64,000 nucleotides of DNA from Rhodoferax mekongensis (GCF_032191775.1 NZ_CP132507.1:1699001-1763000); one strand, 5' to 3'. Positions 28,817 through 38,575 are shown, counted from the first letter of the stretch. The notes: generated by a model from the letters alone, not told the origin. Program-made: numbers and translations.

Positions 28817-29973
28817 GGGCCTCGACGGCATGGCTGGCACGATGGAAGGGGATGGCCGCGCGTTGCGTGCCGGATACCTTGTTCGGACGTCTCGCGTTGC
28901 TATTGGCTGTGGCGGTGCTCAGTAGCCATGTGCTGGCATTGACCCTGCTGTTTGAAATGCGGCCCGACTTCAAGCCGGGTTTTCCTCCGCGTGGCGCACC
29001 CGGTGAGCAGATGTCATTTGCCACACCTATTGCGGATGCTGGCACGGGATTACAGGGTCAAGCACTGCCGGAGCCTCCTCCTCATCCCGGACCGGGGTCC
29101 CACGGTGGTCCGCCGCCTGCCGGAATTCTGCTGGACATCGGGGTGCGTTTGGGGGCCTTGCTTTTGGCGGCTTGGGTGGGGGCGCGCTGGCTCTCCGACC
29201 CGGTGCGCCGGCTTGCCGGTGCTGCCCGTGAGTTGGGCCATAACATCCACCGAGCGCCCTTGCCTGAGACAGGCACCCTGGAGTGCCGCGAAGCCACGCA
29301 GGTGTTCAACCAGATGCAGCAGCACATCTGTGCGCAGCTCGAGCAGCGCGACCAGTTCGTCGCTGCGGTTTCGCATGATTTGCGCACGCCGCTTACCCGC
29401 TTGGCGCTGCGGGCAGAGTCATTGGGCGACGAGGTGGAGCGGCAGCGCTTTGCCAAAGACATTGCCGAGATGGATGCCATGATCCGCGCGACCTTGGACT
29501 ATCTGCGGGGGGCGGCAGAGGCGGAGCCTTGGGTGCCGTTGGACATGGGTTCGCTGGTCAGCAGCCTCGCGCATGACCAGCAGGACTGTGGTCACGACGT
29601 GTCCGTGGAGGCCACTGCTTTGCAGGGGTTTCCCCCCGTGCGCACCCAAGCCAGCGCACTGCGACGATGCCTCAACAACCTGCTGGACAACGCCGTGCGC
29701 TACGGCGGTGGGGTCAAGGTGCAATTGGAACTAGCAGACAAAACTCTGCGGGTGCTGGTGCGGGACCGGGGCCCCGGCATTCCCGAAGGCGAACTCACCA
29801 AGGTCTTGCAGCCTTTCTACCGGGTGGAAAGCTCGCGCAATAGGCATACCGGCGGGGTTGGCTTGGGCCTGGCCGCAGCCCATGACATTGCCCGGCAGCA
29901 CGGTGGTAGCCTGCTACTGCGAAACCTCCCGCATGGTGGCTTGGAGGCCGAGTTGGCCTTGCCAGTCATCTGA
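28813..29973 (+). CDS. Sensor histidine kinase
   Basis: 386 residues from ATG 28813, overlapping the regulator stop by 4 bases. Two membrane segments (about 24-46 and 104-126) flank a short periplasmic loop rich in Pro/Gly/His (about 50-100, with PEPPPHPGPG), unusually small for a classical sensor domain. HAMP-like segment after SDPVRRL, dimerisation box AVSHDLRTPLTRL with His188, and ATPase N box NNLLDNAVRYGG, G1 DRGPGIPEG and G2 GGVGLGLAAA. The His/Pro-rich loop could sense a metal or pH. Confidence 0.94.
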   Translation: MRASTAWLARWKGMAARCVPDTLFGRLALLLAVAVLSSHVLALTLLFEMRPDFKPGFPPRGAPGEQMSFATPIADAGTGLQGQALPEPPPHPGPGSHGGPPPAGILLDIGVRLGALLLAAWVGARWLSDPVRRLAGAARELGHNIHRAPLPETGTLECREATQVFNQMQQHICAQLEQRDQFVAAVSHDLRTPLTRLALRAESLGDEVERQRFAKDIAEMDAMIRATLDYLRGAAEAEPWVPLDMGSLVSSLAHDQQDCGHDVSVEATALQGFPPVRTQASALRRCLNNLLDNAVRYGGGVKVQLELADKTLRVLVRDRGPGIPEGELTKVLQPFYRVESSRNRHTGGVGLGLAAAHDIARQHGGSLLLRNLPHGGLEAELALPVI

Positions 29974-29975
29974 AG

Positions 29976-30029
29976 ACGCTATCAAATCAGGAGCTGCTTG
30001 CGCATATCCCGCGGGCGCTAGAGGTTATT
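29976..30029 (+). repeat. 57-bp repeat, copy 5
   Basis: CGCTATCAAATCAGGAGCTG then TGCGCATATC...GGGCGCTAGAGGTTATT. It fills the gap between the stop of the histidine kinase (29973) and the stop of the convergent DUF1653 gene (30029), touching the latter. Confidence 0.8.
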
Positions 30030-30268
30030 CAGCCATCAATCCTGGTGAAACGGGGCTGCGCTACCCCCTCAATCACCACCGTTTCCAGAAACATCGCTGC
30101 GGGTCGGACCCAGAGGCCTTGTTCGCCATAAAGCGCGCGATACAGCGTCATGGGTTCACAGGTTTCGCTGTGGCACACCGTGTCCAGCACCTGGTATTCC
30201 ATGCCCTTGTAATGGCGATAGCGGCCGGGCGGGGTGATCACGAGAGGGGGTAGTTTTTCATCGAACAT
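30029..30268 (-). CDS. DUF1653 family protein
   Basis: 79 residues. The compact family pattern is visible: PPGRYRHYKGMEYQVLDTVCHSET (PGRYRHYKGMEY), then MTLYRALYGEQGLWVRPAAMFLE. DUF1653 proteins are small beta-rich cytosolic proteins with no established biochemical role. Its start codon is 16 bases from that of the divergent rRNA methyltransferase gene. Ends against repeat copy 5. Confidence 0.9.
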   Translation of the reverse strand: MFDEKLPPLVITPPGRYRHYKGMEYQVLDTVCHSETCEPMTLYRALYGEQGLWVRPAAMFLETVVIEGVAQPRFTRIDG

Positions 30269-30284
30269 GGGACAATACTAGGTT

Positions 30285-31556
30285 ATGCATCCAAAAGCCC
30301 TGCTTGAAGCCTGTACCGAACTGGTCCGGCTCACCCTCAAATTCGACCACCCTGCAGACGCTATCGTCTCCCGTTTCTTCCGTGACAACCGCGGCTTGGG
30401 ACCGCGTGAGCGTGCCACATTGGCTGAAACGGTGTACACCGTCCTCCGGAAAAAACTGCTGTTTGACCACCTTGCTCCTTCCGGAAGCGGCCCCAAAGAG
30501 CGCCGTCTGGCCATTCTGGGCTTTTATGGCCCCGGCGATTTCCTGCGTAGCGCATTGACTGACCAGGAAAAGCGCTGGCTGGACCAGTGCGAAGCCGTCA
30601 AGCCTGACGACCTGATGGAGCGCCATCGCCACAACCTGCCGGAGTGGCTGGTGCAGCCCCTGAAAGATCAGCTGGGGGATGGTTTTTGGCCTCTGGTCGA
30701 AAACCTGAATCTGGGCGCTGGCTTGGATTTGCGCGTTAACGCCCTCAAGGCCAAGCGTGCAGATGTACAAAAAGAACTGCAGCAAGCCGGCATCAAGGCT
30801 GTGCCCACGCCGTTCTCTCCCTTGGGGCTGCGCATTGCCGGCAAGCCGGCCCTGAACAAGAACGAAGCCTTCCTGCGTGGTGACTTTGAAGTGCAGGACG
30901 AAGGCTCCCAGCTCCTGGCTATGCTGGTCGACGCCAAGCGCGGCGAGATGGTGGTGGACTTCTGCGCAGGCGCCGGTGGCAAGACATTGGCGCTGGGCGC
31001 CGCCATGCGCAGCACCGGGCGCCTGTACGCCTTCGACACATCCGCGCACCGCTTGGACGCGCTCAAGCCCCGTATGGCCCGCAGCGGTTTGTCCAACGTA
31101 CATCCTGCAGCGATTGCCCATGAGCGCGACGACCGCGTGAAGCGCCTCTCCGGCAAGCTGGATCGCGTGTTGGTAGATGCGCCGTGCACCGGACTGGGAA
31201 CTTTGCGCCGCAATCCGGACCTTAAATGGCGCCAAACCATGGCAGGCGTGGAAGAAATGGCAGTGAAGCAAGCCGCCATCCTTCAAAGCGCTTCCCGCAT
31301 GGTGAAGTCCGGCGGGCGCTTGGTCTACGCAACTTGCAGCGTCTTGCCACAAGAGAACGAGGCGATTGCGGATGCGTTTTCCGCGGCCAACCCGGAATTT
31401 GTGCCCTTGTCCGCAGGGGAAGTCCTTGCCAACCTCAAGGTTGAAAATGCACCAAGCCTGTGCAGCGGGGGCAATAACGGACAGTTGTATCTGCGTTTGT
31501 GGCCACATTTGCATCAAACCGACGGATTTTTCGCAGCGGTTTGGCAAAAGAAGTGA
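30285..31556 (+). CDS. RsmB/NOP2-type RNA (cytosine-5) methyltransferase
   Basis: 423 residues. SAM-binding motif VDFCAGAGGKTLALG (about 225-240), motif IV DAPCTGLGTLRRNPD with the release Cys, and motif VI YATCSVLPQENE with the nucleophile Cys. The N-terminal third is helical, NusB-like or RNA-binding. It methylates cytosine C5 in rRNA, as RsmB (m5C967) or a paralogue; exact target uncertain. Very close divergent start with DUF1653. Confidence 0.93.
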   Translation: MHPKALLEACTELVRLTLKFDHPADAIVSRFFRDNRGLGPRERATLAETVYTVLRKKLLFDHLAPSGSGPKERRLAILGFYGPGDFLRSALTDQEKRWLDQCEAVKPDDLMERHRHNLPEWLVQPLKDQLGDGFWPLVENLNLGAGLDLRVNALKAKRADVQKELQQAGIKAVPTPFSPLGLRIAGKPALNKNEAFLRGDFEVQDEGSQLLAMLVDAKRGEMVVDFCAGAGGKTLALGAAMRSTGRLYAFDTSAHRLDALKPRMARSGLSNVHPAAIAHERDDRVKRLSGKLDRVLVDAPCTGLGTLRRNPDLKWRQTMAGVEEMAVKQAAILQSASRMVKSGGRLVYATCSVLPQENEAIADAFSAANPEFVPLSAGEVLANLKVENAPSLCSGGNNGQLYLRLWPHLHQTDGFFAAVWQKK

Positions 31557-31705
31557 ATCTTTTGACGAAAGTTAATGTTTTTTAACTTCACGTTGATTTA
31601 TCTGGCTAAAACTAACTGCTGCATCTAAAATAGCGGCTTCACAAGGGGGCGTGCGTCGTCCCCTTGTCATACATAACCAAACCTCGTTGAGAGATTGAGC
31701 GAACT

Positions 31706-32920
31706 ATGTTCTTACCTGACTGGGCTGTGCTGAACGCAGCAATTGATTGGCTGGCCCACGGTGCCTGGAATATTGCCTGGTGGCAAATGGTGTTGTTTAC
31801 CTTTGCGCTGACGCATGTGACCATGATCAGCGTGACCGTGTTTTTGCACCGCCACCAAGCGCACCGCTCGCTGGACTTGCACCCCATCGCCTCCCATTTT
31901 TTTCGTTTCTGGCTGTGGCTGACTACCGGCCAGGTCACCAAAGAGTGGGCTGCCATCCACCGCAAGCACCACGCCAAGTGCGAGCAGGCGGAAGATCCTC
32001 ATAGCCCTCACGTTTACGGTATCAAGACTGTGCTGTTCAAGGGTGCTGAGCTCTACCGTGCCGAGTCAAAGAACAAGGAAACCATGGCCCGCTTCGGGCA
32101 TGGCACGCCGGATGACTGGATCGAACGCAACCTCTACACCCGCTACTCGTGGCAGGGCGTGGGCTTGATGATGATCATTGACCTGTTCCTGTTCGGTGCG
32201 GCAGGTTTGGCTGTCTGGGCCGTGCAAATGGCGTGGACGCCCATTACAGCGGCTGGCATCATCAACGGTGCGGCTCACTACTGGGGTTACCGCAACTTCG
32301 AAGCACCTGATGCGTCGACCAATATTTCCCCTTGGGGCATCATCATTGCCGGGGAAGAGTTGCATAACAACCATCACACCTACCCCACATCCGCCAAGTT
32401 GTCGGTCAAGCCCTACGAGTTTGACATCGGCTGGATGTACATCTCCATCATGAGTGCCTTGGGTCTAGCCAAGGTCAAAAAGACGCCTCCCAAAGCTGCA
32501 TACGGTGATGTGCGCCCTGTGGCTGACGAGAAAACTCTGGAGGCGCTTATCGCGAACCGCTACGAAATCATGGCGACCTACGCCAAGGGCGTTCGTCAGG
32601 CTGCTCGCGACGAGCTGGAAGCCATGAAGGCTCGCAGTGCGGATGCCGCCATGATCCAAGCCGCCAAGCGCTGGATGCACCGCGATGTGGAAAAGGTGCC
32701 AGCGGCTGCTGCCCCTCAACTGGCCCAAGCCCGCGCTGCTTCTCCTGTGCTGGACAAGATGGTCACCATGCGTGAAGAGCTGCGTCAGATGTGGCTCAAC
32801 ACCAGCGTGTCCCGCGAACAGTTGACCAAGGACCTGCAAGGCTGGTGCCATCGTGCGGAAGAAAGTGGCATTGCCGCTTTGCGTGACTTCTCCATGAAAC
32901 TGCGCGCAGCACGCGTTTAA
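31706..32920 (+). CDS. Acyl-CoA/fatty acid desaturase (delta-9 type)
   Basis: 404 residues. All three di-iron histidine boxes are present: HRHQAHRS (about 48-55), HRKHHAKCE (about 85-93) and HNNHHTYP (about 224-231), within four membrane segments. It introduces a cis double bond into membrane acyl chains, controlling fluidity. A C-terminal helical extension of about 140 residues (from about 265) is rich in Ala/Arg/Glu; similar tails are common in Burkholderiales desaturases. Followed by a strong terminator. Confidence 0.93.
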   Translation: MFLPDWAVLNAAIDWLAHGAWNIAWWQMVLFTFALTHVTMISVTVFLHRHQAHRSLDLHPIASHFFRFWLWLTTGQVTKEWAAIHRKHHAKCEQAEDPHSPHVYGIKTVLFKGAELYRAESKNKETMARFGHGTPDDWIERNLYTRYSWQGVGLMMIIDLFLFGAAGLAVWAVQMAWTPITAAGIINGAAHYWGYRNFEAPDASTNISPWGIIIAGEELHNNHHTYPTSAKLSVKPYEFDIGWMYISIMSALGLAKVKKTPPKAAYGDVRPVADEKTLEALIANRYEIMATYAKGVRQAARDELEAMKARSADAAMIQAAKRWMHRDVEKVPAAAAPQLAQARAASPVLDKMVTMREELRQMWLNTSVSREQLTKDLQGWCHRAEESGIAALRDFSMKLRAARV

Positions 32921-32940
32921 GCTTTGCCTCTTGGCATTGA

Positions 32941-32965
32941 AGCCCGCATTGTGCGGGCTTTTTTA
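32941..32965 (+). terminator. Intrinsic terminator after desaturase gene
   Basis: 8-bp stem AGCCCGCA / TGCGGGCT with a 3-base loop and a run of six Ts, 20 bases after the desaturase stop. Confidence 0.93.
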
Positions 32966-33029
32966 CGCTTGCATGTTTCCCTTTTCATGCCGCTCCAGAG
33001 TCGGTAAGCGCAGCAGTTTTGCTTCGTGT

Positions 33030-33099
33030 CCCCCGCCCTTCGGGCTCCTCCTTGACCTACGCAAAGCCGGCGTACTCATCACCTCCTCTCGGGCGGGGT
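33030..33099. repeat. Palindromic intergenic element
   Basis: CCCCGCCC (33031-33038) and GGGCGGGG (33091-33098) bound a 52-base interior between the desaturase and rpmG terminators. No gene is seen here. It resembles a REP-like element in design, but I see only one copy of this form in the window. Confidence 0.35.
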
Positions 33100-33121
33100 G
33101 GTCCTGCGAAACATCAGACGT

Positions 33122-33148
33122 AAAAAAGCCCGCTCAAGGCGGGCTTTT
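33122..33148 (-). terminator. Intrinsic terminator after rpmG
   Basis: Stem GCCCGC / GCGGGC with a 5-base loop; on the minus strand it is followed by six Ts. It ends the rpmB-rpmG transcript 18 bases after the rpmG stop. Confidence 0.9.
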
Positions 33149-33166
33149 CATGAAGGCAAGCGTGAA

Positions 33167-33337
33167 TTACTTCAGCTTGATTTCCTTGTAGTCGACGTGC
33201 TTGCGAGCAACGGGATCAAATTTCTTGATCAACATTTTCTCGGGCATGGTCTTCTTGTTCTTGTCGGTCGTGTAGAAGTGACCGGTACCAGCTGTGGATT
33301 CCAGCTTGATTTTTTCGCGTCCGCCTTTAGCTGCCAT
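33167..33337 (-). CDS. rpmG: 50S ribosomal protein L33
   Basis: 56 residues, the standard length. Reads [19 protein letters not shown] at the start and ends [10 protein letters not shown], with the [14 protein letters not shown] core; the cysteine-free (non-zinc) form. Thirteen bases after rpmB on the same strand, the usual rpmB-rpmG operon. Part of the large ribosomal subunit near the E site. Confidence 0.97.
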   Translation of the reverse strand: MAAKGGREKIKLESTAGTGHFYTTDKNKKTMPEKMLIKKFDPVARKHVDYKEIKLK

Positions 33338-33350
33338 GGTGCTTTACTCC

Positions 33351-33584
33351 TTAAGCTTGACCACGTGCGCGCAGATCGGCGAGCACAGAATCGATACCGT
33401 TTTTGTCGATCAGACGCAGGCCGGCGTTAGAAATACGCAGGCGAACCCAGCGGTTTTCAGACTCCACCCAGAAACGGCGGTATTGCAGGTTCGGCAGGAA
33501 CCGGCGCTTGGTTTTGTTGTTGGCGTGGGAAACATTGTTTCCGACCATGGGGCCTTTGCCCGTTACTTCACATACGCGTGCCAT
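33351..33584 (-). CDS. rpmB: 50S ribosomal protein L28
   Basis: 77 residues from ATG 33584. Starts [20 protein letters not shown] and continues [13 protein letters not shown], characteristic of L28. First gene of the rpmB-rpmG operon, preceded by a leader of about 150 bases with several hairpins and a good sigma-70 promoter. Confidence 0.97.
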   Translation of the reverse strand: MARVCEVTGKGPMVGNNVSHANNKTKRRFLPNLQYRRFWVESENRWVRLRISNAGLRLIDKNGIDSVLADLRARGQA

Positions 33585-33604
33585 CTGGACACTCCGATTG
33601 ATAC

Positions 33605-33722
33605 GGCCGGTACAAAAGTGCGCCGGCCTCACCTCGCCATAAGAAAGGGTGGCGGTAACCCCCCGCCGATGACTCGGCGGAACCTGCCGAACCCCTCGGA
33701 CAGAGGGCGGCCCCTCACGGGG
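33605..33722 (-). promoter_or_regulatory. Structured leader of rpmB-rpmG
   Basis: Between promoter and rpmB start the transcript would contain several hairpins: GGCCGG/CCGGCC (33605-33628), CGCCA/TGGCG (33635-33654), CCGCCGA/TCGGCGG (33663-33680), CCCTC/GAGGG (about 33693-33707) and CCCC/GGGG (33711-33722). Long structured leaders of ribosomal protein operons often bind a ribosomal protein or act as attenuators; that role is inferred. Confidence 0.45.
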
Positions 33723-33742
33723 CGAATTCAGCAAAGTCTCAA

Positions 33743-33772
33743 ATTATAGCGGGTCCTGCCGGATCCCGCCAA
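33743..33772 (-). promoter_or_regulatory. Sigma-70 promoter for rpmB-rpmG
   Basis: On the minus strand: TTGGCG (33767-33772), an 18-base spacer, then a perfect TATAAT (33743-33748). Transcription would start near 33736, giving a leader of about 150 bases before rpmB. Confidence 0.7.
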
Positions 33773-33777
33773 TTCTC

Positions 33778-34740
<963 letters not shown>

Positions 34741-34794
34741 TTATTGGACGAAAATCGTTGACCGAGCCGTGTACAGTTCGGTAGGACAGCTTTC

Positions 34795-34836
34795 CATATG
34801 GATGCTGATACGGGATCTGCAAGGCTGCTAGCAGCC
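34795..34836. promoter_or_regulatory. Perfect palindromes in the trxB / crp-like divergent region
   Basis: TCCATATGGA (34795-34804) and GGCTGCTAGCAGCC (34823-34836) are both perfect palindromes between the divergent starts. The second could form a 7-bp cruciform or be an operator half-site pair. No classical CRP or FNR box is seen. Confidence 0.35.
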
Positions 34837-34886
34837 GGACCCCTGATTGTAAGAAGCAGCACATTAGCAAGCAGGAACCCCAATCA

Positions 34887-35561
34887 ATGGCAATGTTGAG
34901 CAACCAGGATTTGATTCGACGGGTGCCCCTTTTCGCCAATTTGACCCAGGAACAGATTGACGATCTGGCGGCGAATGTCACCAAACGCAAGATCAAAAAA
35001 GGGGAGGACGTTGTCCGGCAAGGGCATAACTCCAACGCGCTGTTTTTGATACTTTCCGGCCGGGCGCATGTGGTGATGACCGACAGCAAGGGCAAAGAAG
35101 TCATTCTGGCGACCCTGAAGGCAGGGGACTACATCGGTGAGATGAGCTTGATTGACAACGAGGCCCATTCAGCCACGGTTCAGGCAGAGACCCAGATGGA
35201 TGTGCTGGTGTTGGGGCGCGAAGATTTCACCCGTTGTGTCACCAACAATGCGGCCATCGCCGGCGCTGTGATGCGCGGCTTGGTGCAACGCTTGCGCACA
35301 GCGGACCAGAAGATTGTGTCGCTTGCACTGATGGGGGTGTATGGCCGCGTCGCCAACGTCCTGTTGGACATGGCGGAACCCATCGACAAAGGTGAAATGC
35401 TGATCCGAGAGAAAGTGTCCCGTTCAGACCTGTCCAAAATGGTCGGGGCCTCACGTGAAATGGTGAGTCGCGTGATGAAAGACTTCGAAGACCAAGGCTT
35501 CATCAAAACCAACAAAGATGGCGGTATCCGGGTCTGGGAGCGTCGCTCCAAGCCACGGTGA
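34887..35561 (+). CDS. CRP/FNR-family transcriptional regulator
   Basis: 224 residues. Cyclic-nucleotide-binding fold (about 15-125) with ILSGRAHVVMTDSKGKE and GDYIGEMSLIDNEAHSATV, then a Crp-type winged helix with SDLSKMVGASREMVSRVM. It has no N-terminal cysteine cluster, so it is not an FNR oxygen sensor; whether the pocket binds cAMP, c-di-GMP or another ligand is open. Located between trxB (divergent) and ftsK (co-directional, 40 bases downstream). Confidence 0.92.
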   Translation: MAMLSNQDLIRRVPLFANLTQEQIDDLAANVTKRKIKKGEDVVRQGHNSNALFLILSGRAHVVMTDSKGKEVILATLKAGDYIGEMSLIDNEAHSATVQAETQMDVLVLGREDFTRCVTNNAAIAGAVMRGLVQRLRTADQKIVSLALMGVYGRVANVLLDMAEPIDKGEMLIREKVSRSDLSKMVGASREMVSRVMKDFEDQGFIKTNKDGGIRVWERRSKPR

Positions 35562-35601
35562 TTCCGTTCGCGCAACCTTCTGAGCCGTTGCGCACCATGA
35601 C

Positions 35602-37938
35602 ATGACTTATTCCCTGCACACTCTCCATTCCCCCACCCGCAAGAAGGCGCCGGAACCTGCCAACCCGGGCCTGAGCCGCTTTGCCAATGAAATCGCCCTT
35701 GTGGTCGGTTTCGTGTTGCTGGCCTTGTGGCTCATTGCATTGTTGAGCCACTCTTTGCAGGATGCCGCCTGGTCCACATCCGGCTCCGGTGCACCTACCC
35801 ACAACCATGTCGGACGTTTGGGGGCCCTTTGGTCGGACCTGAGCTATTTTCTGTTCGGTTTCTCCGTGTGGTGGTGCGTGGCTGCTGCGGGCCGCGTTTG
35901 GCTGTCCCTGCTGGCCTACCGGCTTCGAGGGGACGAGGACGTGGAAGCTGACACGGTGGTCAACCGTCGTCAGCGGCGTTGGATGTTTTGGGGGGGCTTG
36001 TTGCTGCTCATGTATGCCAGCACCTCTCTGGAATGGGCGCGCCTTTATCGCTTGGAATTGATGTTGCCCGGTGCCAGCGGTGGTGCCATGGGGCAATTGC
36101 TGGGACCGTGGAGCGTGCGCTGGATGGGGTTTGCGGGGTCCGGCTTGGTGGCCATTGTGTTGGGATTGGTCGGTGTGTCCTGGGTGTTCAATTTTTCGTG
36201 GCCGAGAGTGGCTGAGCGCATCGGCAGTTTTCTGTATTCGCTGGTCGAATCCCGGCGTGAAAAGAAGGAGGAGGCGCAGGACCGCGAGCTCGGGCAACTG
36301 GCAGTGCGGGAGCGGGAAGAAATTTTTCTCGAAGAGCGTGGTGATGAACTGATCGTTCACCCGCCACCGGCACCGGTGGTGATTGAGCCCGTTTTGGTGG
36401 AGCTGCCGCCCAGCGTGAGGGTTGCCAAAGAGCGTCAGAAACCCCTCTTCAGCGAAATGCCGGACAGCAAGTTGCCGCAAGTTGCATTGCTGGACGACCC
36501 GCAAATGCGGCAGGAAACGGTGTCTCCTGAGACGCTGGAAATGACCAGCCGCATGATCGAGAAAAAGCTGAAAGACTTCGGCGTGGAAGTACGTGTGGTG
36601 CTGGCCCAACCCGGCCCGGTCATTACCCGTTACGAGATCGAACCCGCCACGGGCGTGAAGGGCTCTCAGATTGTGGGCCTGGCCAAAGACTTGGCGCGCA
36701 GCTTGAGCCTCGTGTCCATCCGCGTGGTGGAGACCATCCCTGGCAAGAATTACATGGCGCTGGAGTTGCCCAACGCGAAGCGCCAGAGCATCCGCTTGTC
36801 GGAGATTCTGGGATCGCAGGTCTACAACGAAGCCAAATCCATGCTCACCATGGGTCTGGGGAAAGACATCATCGGTAACCCCATCGTGGCCGATTTGGCC
36901 AAGATGCCGCACGTGCTGGTTGCGGGTACCACGGGCTCCGGCAAGTCGGTGGGTATCAACGCCATGATCCTGTCCTTGTTGTACAAGGCGGAGGCGCGTG
37001 ATGTGCGTCTTTTGATGATCGACCCCAAGATGCTGGAAATGTCCGTGTACGAAGGCATTCCGCATTTGTTGGCACCGGTGGTCACCGACATGAAGCAGGC
37101 GGCGCACGGCCTCAATTGGTGCGTGGCAGAGATGGAAAAACGCTACAAGCTCATGAGCAAGATGGGTGTGCGTAATCTGGCGGGCTTTAACGCCAAAATT
37201 GATGAGGCTAAAGCCAAAGGCGAGTTCATTTACAACCCCTTCAGTTTGACCCCGGAAAGCCCTGAGCCTCTGCAGCGCTTGCCGCACATCGTGGTCATCA
37301 TCGATGAGCTGGCGGACCTGATGATGGTGGTGGGCAAGAAGATTGAAGAGCTGATCGCGCGGCTGGCCCAGAAGGCGCGTGCGGCGGGTATCCACTTGAT
37401 CCTCGCCACCCAGCGTCCCAGCGTAGACGTGATTACGGGTCTCATCAAGGCCAACATTCCGACCCGCATTGCCTTCTCTGTGGGGTCCAAGATCGACAGC
37501 CGCACGATTCTCGACCAAATGGGGGCTGAAGCCTTGCTGGGCATGGGTGACATGCTGTACATGGCCAGCGGCACCGGTTTTCCGGTGCGGGTACACGGCG
37601 CATTTGTGAGCGACGACGAGGTGCACCGCGTGGTGAGCTACCTCAAAAGCCAGGGGGAGCCGGACTATATCGAGGGCGTGCTGGAAGGTGGTACGGTCGA
37701 TGGCGAGGATGGCGCCGGCGGCGAAGAGGGCGGCGGCGAAAAAGACCCGATGTATGACCAGGCCGTTGAGGTGGTGCTGAAGAACCGCAAGGCCAGCATT
37801 TCATTGGTGCAGCGCCACCTGAAGATCGGCTACAACCGGGCTGCCCGTCTGGTAGAAGACATGGAGAAGGCTGGGCTGGTCAGTGCCATGAGTGGCAGTG
37901 GGCAGCGGGATATCCTGGTTCCTAGTCGCAACGAATAA
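35602..37938 (+). CDS. ftsK: DNA translocase FtsK
   Basis: 778 residues, the compact betaproteobacterial size. Four membrane segments lie in the first about 200 residues, followed by an acidic/Pro linker (about 210-290). The RecA-like motor has Walker A GTTGSGKS (about 442-450), Walker [11 protein letters not shown] and a C-terminal winged-helix gamma domain ([35 protein letters not shown]). It pumps chromosome ends across the division septum toward KOPS/dif. Followed by lolA after 7 bases. Confidence 0.96.
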   Translation: MTYSLHTLHSPTRKKAPEPANPGLSRFANEIALVVGFVLLALWLIALLSHSLQDAAWSTSGSGAPTHNHVGRLGALWSDLSYFLFGFSVWWCVAAAGRVWLSLLAYRLRGDEDVEADTVVNRRQRRWMFWGGLLLLMYASTSLEWARLYRLELMLPGASGGAMGQLLGPWSVRWMGFAGSGLVAIVLGLVGVSWVFNFSWPRVAERIGSFLYSLVESRREKKEEAQDRELGQLAVREREEIFLEERGDELIVHPPPAPVVIEPVLVELPPSVRVAKERQKPLFSEMPDSKLPQVALLDDPQMRQETVSPETLEMTSRMIEKKLKDFGVEVRVVLAQPGPVITRYEIEPATGVKGSQIVGLAKDLARSLSLVSIRVVETIPGKNYMALELPNAKRQSIRLSEILGSQVYNEAKSMLTMGLGKDIIGNPIVADLAKMPHVLVAGTTGSGKSVGINAMILSLLYKAEARDVRLLMIDPKMLEMSVYEGIPHLLAPVVTDMKQAAHGLNWCVAEMEKRYKLMSKMGVRNLAGFNAKIDEAKAKGEFIYNPFSLTPESPEPLQRLPHIVVIIDELADLMMVVGKKIEELIARLAQKARAAGIHLILATQRPSVDVITGLIKANIPTRIAFSVGSKIDSRTILDQMGAEALLGMGDMLYMASGTGFPVRVHGAFVSDDEVHRVVSYLKSQGEPDYIEGVLEGGTVDGEDGAGGEEGGGEKDPMYDQAVEVVLKNRKASISLVQRHLKIGYNRAARLVEDMEKAGLVSAMSGSGQRDILVPSRNE

Positions 37939-37945
37939 GGTTTGC

Positions 37946-38575
37946 ATGAAGCGATTCGCTACTTTTTTTATAGCTACTTGCGCACTATCTGCGGGCGCTA
38001 CCGGCTTGAATGACTTGGAATCCTTTGTCAAGGGCGTCAAGTCGGGGAAAGCGGAGTTCAGCCAAGTCGTCACAGCGCCTGCCAAGGAAGGGCAGGTCGC
38101 CCGAAGCAAAGTCTCCAGCGGTACCTTTGAGTTTTTGCGCCCCGGGCGCTTCAAGTTCACCTACAAGAAGCCTTTTGAGCAAACCATCGTTGCAGATGGG
38201 CAGACGCTGTGGCTCTATGACGTGGATCTGAACCAGGTCACTGCACGCAAACAAGCCCAAGCCCTGGGCTCCACGCCAGCAGCATTGATTGCATCGTCGG
38301 CAGACATCAAGGCTCTGCAGGCGGACTTCAATCTCGCTGATTCCCCAGACAAAGATGGTCTGCAATGGGTGCAGGGCGCACCCAAGGCCAAAGACAGCCA
38401 GTTGCAAAGTGTGCGGGTCGGATTCCGGCAAGGAAAACTCGAAATACTTGAAATAGTTGACACTTTTGGCCAGAAATCCGTGCTGACGTTCAACGGATTC
38501 CAGAGCAACCCCGTTACGGACCCTGAACTATTCCAGTTCAAGCCGCCCGCTGGGGCGGATGTTGTCCGTCAATAG
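37946..38575 (+). CDS. lolA: Outer-membrane lipoprotein carrier protein
   Basis: 209 residues from ATG 37946 (AAGG upstream); an earlier in-frame ATG would overlap ftsK and lose the signal peptide. Mature part shows LolA features: GKAEFSQVV, SSGTFEFLRPGRFKFTYKKPFEQ, DGQTLWLYDVDLNQV. It shuttles lipoproteins through the periplasm from LolCDE to LolB. Odd point: residues about 4-20 of the signal peptide (FATFFIATCALSAGATG) are encoded by a copy of the 57-bp repeat. Gene order ftsK-lolA-rarA is typical of proteobacteria, though here an MscS gene intervenes. Confidence 0.95.
   Translation: MKRFATFFIATCALSAGATGLNDLESFVKGVKSGKAEFSQVVTAPAKEGQVARSKVSSGTFEFLRPGRFKFTYKKPFEQTIVADGQTLWLYDVDLNQVTARKQAQALGSTPAALIASSADIKALQADFNLADSPDKDGLQWVQGAPKAKDSQLQSVRVGFRQGKLEILEIVDTFGQKSVLTFNGFQSNPVTDPELFQFKPPAGADVVRQ
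37955..38009 (+). repeat. 57-bp repeat, copy 6 (inside lolA signal peptide)
   Basis: TTCGCTACTTTTTTTATAGC then TTGCGCACTATCTGCGGGCGCTA and CCGGCTTGAAT. It begins in codon 4 of lolA and ends at about codon 21, so the whole hydrophobic core and cleavage region are read from the repeat, in frame and without stop codons. Confidence 0.75.

Noticed and set aside
35503..37626. Very long open frame antisense to ftsK
   Set aside because: Composition (His/Gln/Arg-rich, no domains) and exact antisense placement to a well-motifed gene show it is a by-product of high GC at third codon positions.
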